From positions 1 to 57,310 of the forward strand of contig JAHBXY010000045.1 of the NCBI GenBank assembly GCA_019636275.1: a stretch of 57,310 nt of DNA. The letters are read 5' to 3'. Both the position numbers and the translations under genes were made by a program. This document shows positions 8,681 to 16,262 of this stretch, in pieces (position 1 is the stretch's first letter; every line of letters starts with the position of its first letter). This DNA comes from Planctomycetota bacterium. GTDB taxonomy: Bacteria > Planctomycetota > J058. A model generated the notes under the pieces. It saw only the letters and a list, made by a program, of their open reading frames with translations, was not told the DNA's origin and ran no database searches.

Positions 8681-8846
8681 CGGTCGACTCTTCCGTTCCC
8701 GTTCCCGTTCCCGTTCCCGTTCCCGCAGGTCCGAGGTCGTTGATCATGCGAGTGAGCATGGAGACCACGCTGGTCGAAGTTCATGTGGCCCCGACAACCG
8801 GGAACGGGAACGGGAACGGGAACGGGAACGGGAACGGGTCGACGCG
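8681..8846. repeat. Long inverted repeat built from GTTCCC and GGGAAC hexamers
   Basis: Between kinases 2 and 3, about five GTTCCC units (8691-8725) face about six GGGAAC units (8799-8838) in inverted orientation. Each arm is flanked by GGTCGAC-type sequence, and the loop is 73 bases. The transcript could form a hairpin of over 35 bp. The loop contains a smaller CATGC/GCATG inverted pair. This may act as a terminator, an mRNA stabiliser or a dispersed element; nothing coding was seen here. Confidence 0.75.
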
Positions 8847-8917
8847 CTGACCATTCGACATCGGCTCGCCCCGCGAGCCTCCGGCCGGACCGGTAGCGCG
8901 TCGCGGGTCTGCGCTGG

Positions 8918-8923
8918 TAGCGT
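8918..8923 (+). promoter_or_regulatory. Candidate -10 box, leaderless start of kinase 3
   Basis: TAGCGT lies six bases before GTG 8930, so the predicted transcript would begin at the start codon. No ribosome-binding site is visible. Confidence 0.35.
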
Positions 8924-8929
8924 GAGGCC

Positions 8930-9844
8930 GTGCGGCACACGTCGACCCACCGCGAGGGGGACGCGCCGGTCCCGCCGGCGCGGACGGTCGGCCCCTACGA
9001 GGCGATCACCGTCCTCGGCAAGGGCTCGAGCGGCCTGGTGCTCCTCGCGCGGCGGCCCGGCGTCGAGCGCCTGTTCGCGCTCAAGCTCCTGCCGCCCGAC
9101 CTCGACGCCGAGGGCCTCGCCCGCCTGCGCCGCGAGGCCGAGGTCGCCAGCCGCCTCGACCACCCGGGGATCGTGCAGGTCCACGACGTCGGCGTCCACC
9201 AGCAGCAGGCCTACCTGGTCATGGACCACGTGCCCGGGCCGACGCTCAAGGAGGTGATCGCGCGCGACGGCCCCCGCCCCGCCGCCGAGGCGGCCGCGCT
9301 CGTGGCCGAGCTGGCCGACGCGCTCGACGTCGCGCACCGGGCGGGGATCGTCCACCGCGACCTCAAGCCCGCCAACGTGATCGTCGACGGCCGCGACGGC
9401 CGGGCGAAGCTCACCGACTTCGGCCTGGCGCGCGACCTCACCCGCCCGTCGGACCTCACGCAGGCGGGCGCGGTCCTGGGCACGCCCTACTACATGTCGC
9501 CCGAGCAGGTGCGCGGCGAGCCGGTCGACGCGCGGGCCGACGTCTACGCGCTCGGCGTGATCCTCTACGAGCTGCTGGTCGGGGCGCGCCCGTTCGAGGC
9601 GCCGACCGTCAGCGAGCTGGGCTGGAAGATCCTCGAGGCGCGGCCCGCGCCGCCGTCGGCGCGCCGCCCGGGGATCGACCCGCGCGTCGAGGCGGTGTGC
9701 CTCGCGGCGCTTGGACCGCGCGAGGCGCGCCCCGCGACCGCGCGCGCCCTGGCCGACGCCCTGCGGGCCGCGCGCGCGCAGCCCGCTGCCGGCGCGCACC
9801 GCCCGCCGGTCGCGGCGGCCGCCTCGTCGCGGCCGCGGGGATAA
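8930..9844 (+). CDS. Ser/Thr protein kinase 3, kinase part
   Basis: This Hanks-type kinase is 304 residues long in this frame. The Gly-rich loop G-K-G-S-S-G is at 30-35, with Lys52, HRDLKPAN carrying Asp144, DFG at 163-165, and the activation segment GTPYYMSPEQ followed by DVYALG. All catalytic residues are present, so it should be active. Residue numbering matches kinase 1 position for position, which indicates recent duplication. The frame stops at 9844 right after the kinase domain. Coherent linker sequence continues in other frames (9845-10013) and a TPR tail follows to 11042. The intact protein was probably a membrane kinase like its neighbours. Confidence 0.85.
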   Translation: MRHTSTHREGDAPVPPARTVGPYEAITVLGKGSSGLVLLARRPGVERLFALKLLPPDLDAEGLARLRREAEVASRLDHPGIVQVHDVGVHQQQAYLVMDHVPGPTLKEVIARDGPRPAAEAAALVAELADALDVAHRAGIVHRDLKPANVIVDGRDGRAKLTDFGLARDLTRPSDLTQAGAVLGTPYYMSPEQVRGEPVDARADVYALGVILYELLVGARPFEAPTVSELGWKILEARPAPPSARRPGIDPRVEAVCLAALGPREARPATARALADALRAARAQPAAGAHRPPVAAAASSRPRG

Positions 9845-10016
9845 GCTGGCCCTGGCGCTGGCCGCTGGCGCCTCGTCGACCGGCGCCGCGCCCGGCCTCG
9901 ACGCCGCCGCCGACGCGGCCGCCGCCGAGGTCGAGGCGCTCGACGCGCGGGCAGCCGCCGCGCGGCCCTCTGCCGGCGCCCGGACGCGGCCGAGCGGGCG
10001 GTGGCGCGGCTGACCG

Positions 10017-11042
10017 GACGAGGCGCGCGCCAGCGTCCGCGCCCGCGACGCGGCGCGCACGGCGGACGTCGCCCTCGCGATCGACCGCGCCCGCCGCGAG
10101 GGCCACCTCGCCGACGTCCTCGACGCCGTGATCGAGCGCCTCGAGCGCGCGCCGTCGGCCGCGCGCCTGCGCGCCGACCTGCTGCGCAACCGCGGCCGCT
10201 GGGAGGAGGGCCTGGCCGTGTGCGCCGTCGCCCGGGCCGCCGGCGACGCCGACCTCGACCTCGTCGTCCTGCAGTTCCGCCTCGAGATGGCCGCCGGCCG
10301 CCAGGAGCGGGCGCGCGCGTTCCTCGACGAGGTGCTCGCCCGCGCGCCCGAGGCCACCCCGCAGGCGCTCTTCGCCCGCGCCGTGCTGTCGAACGACCTC
10401 GACGAGGCGCTCGCCCTGGTCGACCGCGCCCTGCGCCTCGCCCCCGACCGCAACTACCTGCTCACGTTCCGCGCCCGCCTCCTGCGCCAGCTCGGCGACC
10501 GGAGCGGGCGGGTCGACGTCCTGCACCAGGCGGTCGAGGCCGCCAGCCAGGCGATCGAGGCCGACCCGACGAGCCCCGACACCTACGGCGAGCGCTGCGC
10601 GACCATGCTCCGCCTGGCCCTCACCATCGAGGGCGAGGGCGGGCGCGCCTACGCGGAGCGCGCCCTCACCGACATGCGCGCCGCGCGCGACCTGCGCCCC
10701 GACCCCGAGCTGTGGGCCGACGCGGCGATCGCCCTGGTGCTCCTCGAGCGGCCCCTCGAGGCCCTGGCCGAGGCGGCCGTGGCCCTGGAGGTCGCCCCGC
10801 CCGCCTGGGCGGGCGCCGACCGCCTCCACCTGTGGCGCGGCCACGCGCGCGCGCTCCTGGGCGAGCACGACGAGGCGGCGCGCGAGTGGGGCCAGGGGCG
10901 GCTCGGCGCCCTCTCGCCGACGGTCGCCCGCGTGCACGCGCGCTGGCTGGCCCTGGCCCCGGCCGAGACGCGTGAGCGGGTCCTCGACGGGGTGCCGGCG
11001 GCGCTGCGGGCCGTCATCGATGACGCGCTCTTCGGTCGTTGA
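10017..11042 (+). CDS. TPR tail of kinase 3
   Basis: From about 10017 a coherent helical protein runs to the stop at 11042. A short charged helix leads into TPR-like pairs, for example 'RGRWEEGLAVCAVARAAG', and the final module 'RVLDGVPAALRAVIDDALF' resembles the ends of kinases 1 and 2. A GTG at 10128 could serve as an independent start, but good protein sequence extends upstream to just after an in-frame TGA at 10011-10013, where one or more indels separate it from the linker. It is best considered the C-terminal half of kinase 3. If expressed alone it would be a soluble TPR scaffold. Confidence 0.65.
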   Translation, partial: DEARASVRARDAARTADVALAIDRARREGHLADVLDAVIERLERAPSAARLRADLLRNRGRWEEGLAVCAVARAAGDADLDLVVLQFRLEMAAGRQERARAFLDEVLARAPEATPQALFARAVLSNDLDEALALVDRALRLAPDRNYLLTFRARLLRQLGDRSGRVDVLHQAVEAASQAIEADPTSPDTYGERCATMLRLALTIEGEGGRAYAERALTDMRAARDLRPDPELWADAAIALVLLERPLEALAEAAVALEVAPPAWAGADRLHLWRGHARALLGEHDEAAREWGQGRLGALSPTVARVHARWLALAPAETRERVLDGVPAALRAVIDDALFGR

Positions 11043-11069
11043 GGTCGGTGGGGAATCCTCCCACCGACC
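11043..11069 (+). terminator. Hairpin after the kinase 3 locus
   Basis: A perfect 10-bp stem (GGTCGGTGGG at 11043-11052 with CCCACCGACC at 11060-11069, seven-base loop) begins immediately after the stop codon. There is no T tract, so it may be a Rho-assisted or 3'-end-stabilising hairpin. Confidence 0.5.
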
Positions 11070-11166
11070 GGGGAGCCCTCCCCCACGTCGCGTTGGCGCA
11101 GCGGCCCCTGCGCCACCCGTGGCGCGGCACGCCCGTTGATTGGCGGCCGGCCGGAGGAGGTCCACC

Positions 11167-12078
11167 ATGAGAGGGCTGGCGGCGGTCGGGTTGGTGATCG
11201 CGCTGGTGGCGCCGGGCGCGGCGATCGCGCAGGAGGACGCGCCTCCGCCGCAGGAGGCGCCGCCGCGCTTCGACGAGGCCGAGTGGCTGTGGGACGCGCC
11301 GCGCGAGCGCTGGGTGCGCCCCGAGGACGTGCGCCAGTTCCGCACCGAGCGCGGCCAGCCCCTGACCGGCGGGCGCGCCCGCGCGGGCGACCCGGTCCAC
11401 CCGCCGGCGGCGGCGCAGCCGCACCAGGACCTGACCCTCAGCGGCGCGCTGGCGACCGCCCCCCGGTCGCGCGTCGTCCTGCGCGGCCGCATCGAGGAGC
11501 TGCGCCCGGTGCGCCTCGCGCCGCAGGCCGGCCGCGCCGGCCTCGAGGAGCACCTCCTCGCGCACCTGCGCTTCGAGGACGGCACGACGGTCCTGCTCGA
11601 CCTCGGTCCGCGGCCGGCGCTCGCGGACCTGCGCCTCGCGACCGGCGACGTGATCACGGTCCGCGCCGTCCCGGGCGAGATCGACGGCCGTCCGGTGCTC
11701 ATGGCCGAGGCGATCCGCGCGCGCGGCGAGCGCCGCGAGGTCGACTGGTCGGCCGCCTGGACCCCGCCCGAGCCCCCGCCGCCCGAGCCGGACCTCGCCC
11801 GCGGCGCGGGCACCCTGTTCGTCCTGCGGGGGCGGCTCGGCCCCGCGCAGGCGGTCGAGGTCGCGGGCGTCCGCCAGCAGGTCGTCGCCCTGACGCTCGA
11901 CGACGGGCGCCAGGTCCGCGTGGCCCTGGGTCCGGGCGGCGCGCTGCCGCCGGGCCTCGCGCCCGGCGAGCGGGTCGCCGTGCGCGGGCGCTGGGGGCGG
12001 CTCGATGACCAGCAGGTGCTCGAGGCCGAGGCCCTGCGCCGGGAGGGCGAGTGGGCGCCGGTGCGTCGCGGGAGCTGA
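11167..12078 (+). CDS. Secreted protein with two beta-barrel-like repeats
   Basis: This 303-residue protein has a signal peptide (GLAAVGLVIALVAPGAAIAQ) and a GGAGGAGG ribosome-binding site before ATG 11167. After a Pro-rich, Trp-containing linker there are two similar beta-rich units, near residues 95-185 and 215-290. Each runs: V-L-R-G-R, strand, E-D-G or D-D-G, V-x-L-x-L-G-P, then a G-D or G-E-R V-x-V-R strand. The pattern suggests OB-fold-like domains duplicated in tandem. No catalytic motif was recognised. It follows the kinase cluster and faces the DivIC-like gene six bases away. Function is unknown; it is probably periplasmic. Confidence 0.75.
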   Translation: MRGLAAVGLVIALVAPGAAIAQEDAPPPQEAPPRFDEAEWLWDAPRERWVRPEDVRQFRTERGQPLTGGRARAGDPVHPPAAAQPHQDLTLSGALATAPRSRVVLRGRIEELRPVRLAPQAGRAGLEEHLLAHLRFEDGTTVLLDLGPRPALADLRLATGDVITVRAVPGEIDGRPVLMAEAIRARGERREVDWSAAWTPPEPPPPEPDLARGAGTLFVLRGRLGPAQAVEVAGVRQQVVALTLDDGRQVRVALGPGGALPPGLAPGERVAVRGRWGRLDDQQVLEAEALRREGEWAPVRRGS

Positions 12079-12083
12079 GCGCT

Positions 12084-12464
12084 CTACGGTCCGGGCCGGA
12101 AGACGCGCTCGCCCGGGCGCAGGAAGCCCAGCCGGCGCCGCAGGGCGCGCTCGACCGACCACGGGTCCTCGCGCAGGGCCCGGGCGTCGCGCTCGAGCAC
12201 GGCGATCGAGCCGCGCAGGTCGCCCACCTCGCCCGCGAGCGCGTCGCGGCGCGCCCGCAGGTCGCGCGTCTTGAGCTTGCTCGGCAGGAGCACGAGCGCC
12301 GAGTAGAGGGCGCCGGCGGTGAGGAGGAGCGCGGCCAGGTAGGCCACCTCCTGCAGCGCCGCCCGCCGCCGCTGCTCGGGGGGCAGCCGGCGCGAGCTGC
12401 GGGGGGTGCCGCGGGGGCCATCGCGGTCCCGGGGCGCGGAGGGGCTGGTGGGGGGCTCGGCCAC
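12084..12464 (-). CDS. DivIC/FtsB-like septum formation initiator family protein
   Basis: This 126-residue single-pass membrane protein has a disordered, Pro/Arg-rich cytoplasmic N-terminus of about 45 residues. One transmembrane helix (AYLAALLLTAGALYSALVLL) is followed by a coiled coil with leucine heptads (LRARRDALAGEVGDLRGSI). It ends in the D-P-x-x-V-E-x-x-L-R-x-x-L-G motif and a short 'PGERVF' segment, the architecture of DivIC/FtsB. Family members link FtsL and FtsQ in the divisome. The GTG start at 12464 gives the usual topology; no other cell-division gene is nearby. Family assignment is good, and the exact role is inferred. Confidence 0.8.
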   Translation of the reverse strand: MAEPPTSPSAPRDRDGPRGTPRSSRRLPPEQRRRAALQEVAYLAALLLTAGALYSALVLLPSKLKTRDLRARRDALAGEVGDLRGSIAVLERDARALREDPWSVERALRRRLGFLRPGERVFRPGP

Positions 12465-12503
12465 GTCCCCCGTATCGGCCGCCCACCCTCCCGGGCTGAA
12501 CGC

Positions 12504-12532
12504 TTGACCCCTTGTACGGCCCGGAGTACGAT
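12504..12532 (+). promoter_or_regulatory. Sigma70-type promoter for the lipoprotein-SUMF1-cmk operon
   Basis: TTGACC (12504-12509) and TACGAT (12527-12532) are exactly 17 bases apart, the best canonical promoter in the window. Transcription would start near 12539, leaving about 80 bases of leader before ATG 12618. Confidence 0.65.
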
Positions 12533-12617
12533 CCTCCCGCTCCAGGCCTGGCGCACGCGTCCGGCTCCCCGCCCCTCGGGGGTCTCGGGGAGCCGCATGG
12601 TTTCCAGGCCGGTCCAC

Positions 12618-13379
12618 ATGGGAGCTCGTCACGTCTTGATCCTGTCGGCCATCGTCCTCGCGCTCAGCGGCGGCTGCGCCACCACGACGCGCTTCGTCGT
12701 GTCGCGCGCCGCCACGGCCCCCCTCGCGGGGGTGGAGCGGCCGGCGCTGGTCTTCCAGGGACCGCCGTCGCGCCCCGACGCCGGCGACCTGCTCGCCGCG
12801 GCGCTGGCCGAGCGCCTGCGCGAGGCGGGCCTCTCGCCTGCGATGGGCGCGGCCGACCTCGACGCGCTCGACGCCACCGTCCAGGGCTGGATCGAGGGGC
12901 TCGAGGCCGACGGCGGGCGCCTCACCGTGCGCCTGCAGGTGGCCCGCCCGCGCCAGGGCTCGACCGCCCTCCCGCTGATCGTCGTGGTCGTCCCCCGCGG
13001 CGCCGGCCTCGACGCGCTGCTGGCGGAGGCGGCGGCCCGCGTGGCCGCGGCGCTCCTTCCCGGCGCCGCCGAGCCGGTGACCGTCGAGTGGGAGCGGGCC
13101 GGCGACCGCGACCTCCCGGCGCGCCGTCACATGGCCGCGGGCGACGTCGCGGCGGCCCTGGCCGCGCTCGAGGAGGCCCTGCGCCAGGCCACGGCGGACG
13201 CCGTCGACGCCGAGACGCTGGCCGCCCTGCACTACGACCTGGGCCTGTGCCTCGACCTCCTCGGCCGGCTGGCCGAGGCCGAGCGGGCCTTCGACGAGGC
13301 CCTGACCCTGCACGGGAGCGAGCGGCACATCGAGGCCCTCCGCGACCTGCGCCGCCGCCGCGCGGGGGGTGGCCCGTGA
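12618..13379 (+). CDS. Lipoprotein with C-terminal TPR
   Basis: This 253-residue protein starts at ATG 12618 with a lipoprotein signal (VLALSGGC, lipidated Cys near residue 20). The next 150 residues form an alpha/beta domain with an internal hydrophobic strand (ALPLIVVVVP), reminiscent of LptE- or CsgG-like envelope lipoproteins but not assignable. The last 80 residues contain TPR-like helices ('LHYDLGLCLDLLGRLAEAER'). It is first in a coupled operon whose later members are an unknown acidic protein, a SUMF1-like protein and cytidylate kinase. Its stop overlaps the next GTG by four bases. It is probably anchored to the outer or inner membrane as an assembly scaffold. Confidence 0.75.
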   Translation: MGARHVLILSAIVLALSGGCATTTRFVVSRAATAPLAGVERPALVFQGPPSRPDAGDLLAAALAERLREAGLSPAMGAADLDALDATVQGWIEGLEADGGRLTVRLQVARPRQGSTALPLIVVVVPRGAGLDALLAEAAARVAAALLPGAAEPVTVEWERAGDRDLPARRHMAAGDVAAALAALEEALRQATADAVDAETLAALHYDLGLCLDLLGRLAEAERAFDEALTLHGSERHIEALRDLRRRRAGGGP

Positions 13380-14038
13380 GCGCCGACCCCGCGCACCTCT
13401 CGCGGCTCGCGGCCCGGACGCGCGAGCTCGTCGCCGACCTCGAGGCGACGCGCGCCGACGTGCTCTCGCCCGCCGACCTCAACCGGGCGCTGCGGCAGCT
13501 CCTGCGCAACCAGGCCGAGATCATCGACGCCCTGGCGCGCACCGGACGCGCCGCGGCGCCGGCGGCGGCGCCCGAGCCCGAGCAGGCCGCGCCCGAGCCC
13601 GAGCCCGTGAACGCCCTGCTCGTCGCCACCCCGGCCGCGCCGCCGGCCACCAACGGGGCCGCCGCCCACGCCATCGTGGTCGAGCCGGCCGCGCCCGCCG
13701 ACGACGCGCCCGCGACGCCGCTCTCCGAGCGGCTCCTCGACGAGCGGCGCACGCTGCCGAAGCACATCGCGCGCTCGGTCGTCGAGGAGTTCGACAACCG
13801 GGACAAGAGCTACGAGAAGGGCCTCGACAAGCTGAACCGATGGGTCGCCGGAGGGGCGGGGACGCCCTTCCAGTGGCGTGGCGACCGCGCCTACCTCAAC
13901 CTCAACGGGGCCGGCGAGGCCGCCGTGAAGAACTACGAAGATCAGCTCATGTCGCGCATGGGCTTCAGCCGCCGCCTCGGGCGGCTCGACGTTCCGGGGT
14001 TGCAGGGCGAGGTCATCATCTACGAGCGCCCGGGCTAG
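13376..14038 (+). CDS. Protein of unknown function with Pro/Ala/Glu linker
   Basis: This 220-residue protein has an N-terminal helical region (about 1-55), a long Ala/Pro/Glu-rich disordered linker (60-115), and a conserved-looking C-terminal domain. The last contains 'HIARSVVEEFDNRDKSYEKG', an aromatic 'FQWRGDRAYLNLNG' segment and a final 'GEVIIYERPG'. No known family was recognised. The GTG start overlaps the lipoprotein stop by four bases, and the next gene begins three bases after its stop, so production is tightly coupled. It may be an adaptor between the lipoprotein and the SUMF1-like protein, but this is only inference from position. Confidence 0.7.
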   Translation: MSADPAHLSRLAARTRELVADLEATRADVLSPADLNRALRQLLRNQAEIIDALARTGRAAAPAAAPEPEQAAPEPEPVNALLVATPAAPPATNGAAAHAIVVEPAAPADDAPATPLSERLLDERRTLPKHIARSVVEEFDNRDKSYEKGLDKLNRWVAGGAGTPFQWRGDRAYLNLNGAGEAAVKNYEDQLMSRMGFSRRLGRLDVPGLQGEVIIYERPG

Positions 14039-14041
14039 GAT

Positions 14042-15075
14042 ATGCAGATCATGGTGAAGGTGAACGAGCAGGCGACGATGGACCTCAACCCCGAGACCGT
14101 GCGGCAGTACGTCTGGGCGCGCTACATCGACAACGTGCGGCCGCGCGTCGAGATCGACGAGGACCAGGCGCTCAAGCTGTTCGAGGACCACTACTCGAAG
14201 CACCCGCTCAATCAGGACGACGAGTGCTTCTACTTCGGGATCCTCCTCTACGAGCGCGCCTTCTCGGCCGAGGACGCGACCCGCGCGCGCTACCTGGTCA
14301 AGGCCAAGGAGGTCTTCGAGGTCTACCGCAGGGTCTCGGGCGAGACCGAGTGGGACGTCATCGAGGACCGCTACGCCGACGTGTGCGACATCATCGAGTC
14401 CGAGGGCCTGCTGGAGAAGGTGCAGACGGCCGCCTCCCAGGCGCCCAAGGTCGAGGGCATGGTCCTCGTGCCGGCCGGCCCCTTCCCCTACGGCCTCGAC
14501 CGGACGCAGGTCCACCTCGAGCCCTACTACATCGACGTCTACCCGGTGACGAACGCCGACTACAAGAAGTTCCTCACCGAGACGAGCTACCGCAAGCCCG
14601 AGATCTGGGGGCGGCGGCCCGACCTCTCCGCCGACGAGCTGCCGGTGACGGGCGTGTCGTGGATGGACGCGCTGCAGTTCTGCAAGTGGGCCAAGAAGAG
14701 CCTGCCCACGGCCGAGCAGTGGGAGAAGGCCGCCCGCGGGCACGAGGGCTACACCTACCCCTGGGGCGAGGAGCCGCCCACGCCGGACCGGGCCAACTAC
14801 AAGGTCCACATCGAGGACGACGGCCGGCTGCAGAACCCGCGCCGCTACGAGAAGTGGAAGTCCCCCTTCGGCGTGGTCGGCATGGTCGGCACCGTCTGGG
14901 AGTGGACGAACACCTCGTACCCCGAGGAGGAGGGCGCCCAGATCATCAAGGGCGGCTCCTACGAGGACCCGGCCGACCCCGACTTCCTCTCCGCGTACGC
15001 CTCGATCTGGGCGAACAAGAAGGAGAAGAACGAGCTGATCGGCTTCCGCTGCACGAAGACGCTCGACATGTCGTC

Positions 15076-15079
<4 letters not shown>
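14042..15079 (+). CDS. SUMF1/FGE-sulfatase-domain protein lacking the catalytic Cys pair
   Basis: This 345-residue protein has a helical N-terminal domain (about 1-140) and a C-terminal formylglycine-generating-enzyme-like domain: 'MVLVPAGPFPYG' near 140, 'YYIDVYPVTNADYKKF', 'PVTGVSWMDALQFCKWA', 'LPTAEQWEKAARG', 'GTVWEWTN' and 'IIKGGSYEDP'. True FGE has two cysteines after the R-G-G-S motif; here that segment has none, so sulfatase activation is unlikely. It may act as a C-type-lectin-like binding or scaffold protein, or in another SUMF1-type reaction. Its stop overlaps the cytidylate kinase GTG by four bases. An alternative start is ATG 14051. Confidence 0.85.
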
Positions 15080-15750
<671 letters not shown>

Positions 15751-15800
15751 GGCCTCCGCGTCCGCGTCCGGGTCCGCGTTCTCATCTCGCTCTCGCGCCA

Positions 15801-16089
15801 ACCCGCCCGAGCGAGCGATGGGGACGGGCGGAGCGGGACGGTTCGTGCCAGCCCGGGGCATCCACCAGCCGCCCGCCCCTCGCGAGCGCATCACACATCC
15901 CAGGTACGGTTCGTGCCAGTCCGGGTCATCCGCCAGCCGCCCGCCCCTCGCGAGCGCATCACTCGTTGCAGATCGTGCCAGTCCGGGTCATCCGCCAGCC
16001 GCCCGCCCCTCGCGAGCGCATCACTCGTTGCAGATCGTGCCAGTCCGGGGCATCCACCAGCCGCCCGCCCCTCGCGAGCGCATCACTCA
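15801..16089. repeat. Four tandem copies of a dispersed GTGCCAG...GCATCAC repeat
   Basis: Four copies of a roughly 51-bp core begin at 15845, 15913, 15975 and 16037 (spacing 68, 62 and 62). Each runs from GTGCCAG to CCCCTCGCGAGCGCATCAC. The first carries an extra flank (ACCCGCCCGAGCGAGCGATG...) at 15801-15840. A diverged copy with the same flank lies in opposite orientation at 52336-52512. Simple GCGTCC repeats precede the array (15757-15778). Units lack the short direct repeat and unique spacer layout of CRISPR. They sit between cmk and the rpsA promoter. Confidence 0.85.
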
Positions 16090-16098
16090 GCGAAGGCC

Positions 16099-16126
16099 TT
16101 GCCAGCGGCCGGCCATCGTGTAAAAC
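16099..16126 (+). promoter_or_regulatory. Candidate rpsA promoter
   Basis: TTGCCA (16099-16104) and TAAAAC (16121-16126) are 16 bases apart. The -10 follows a TG, and the pair begins ten bases after the repeat array ends. The leader would be about 130 bases long. Confidence 0.45.
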
Positions 16127-16138
16127 GCCTTGTCTCCT

Positions 16139-16166
16139 CGGGCCGCCCCGCGGTGGGGCCGGCCCG
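16139..16166 (+). promoter_or_regulatory. GC-rich hairpin in the rpsA leader
   Basis: CGGGCCGCCCCG (16139-16150) can pair with GGGGCCGGCCCG (16155-16166) around a four-base loop, with one bulge. A second GC-rich pairing is possible near 16230-16245, close to the start codon. rpsA translation is autoregulated by S1 binding its leader in other bacteria; a similar role here is inference. Confidence 0.35.
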
Positions 16167-16262
16167 CGCACGAAGAGTCAGACACGCTTCCACGGCCTCC
16201 GCGCGCCCGAGCAGGGGCTGGCGCCGGGGGCGGGGACCAGACCCCCGCGAGCAATCGAGAAC

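Noticed and set aside
13376..14038. Assignment of the 220-residue protein as a TonB/TolA-type protein from its Pro/Ala/Glu linker
   Set aside because: No membrane helix and no TonB C-terminal motif; the linker alone is not evidence.
15845..16089. CRISPR array
   Set aside because: Units are 51 bp or longer, nearly contiguous, with no unique spacers and no cas genes nearby.
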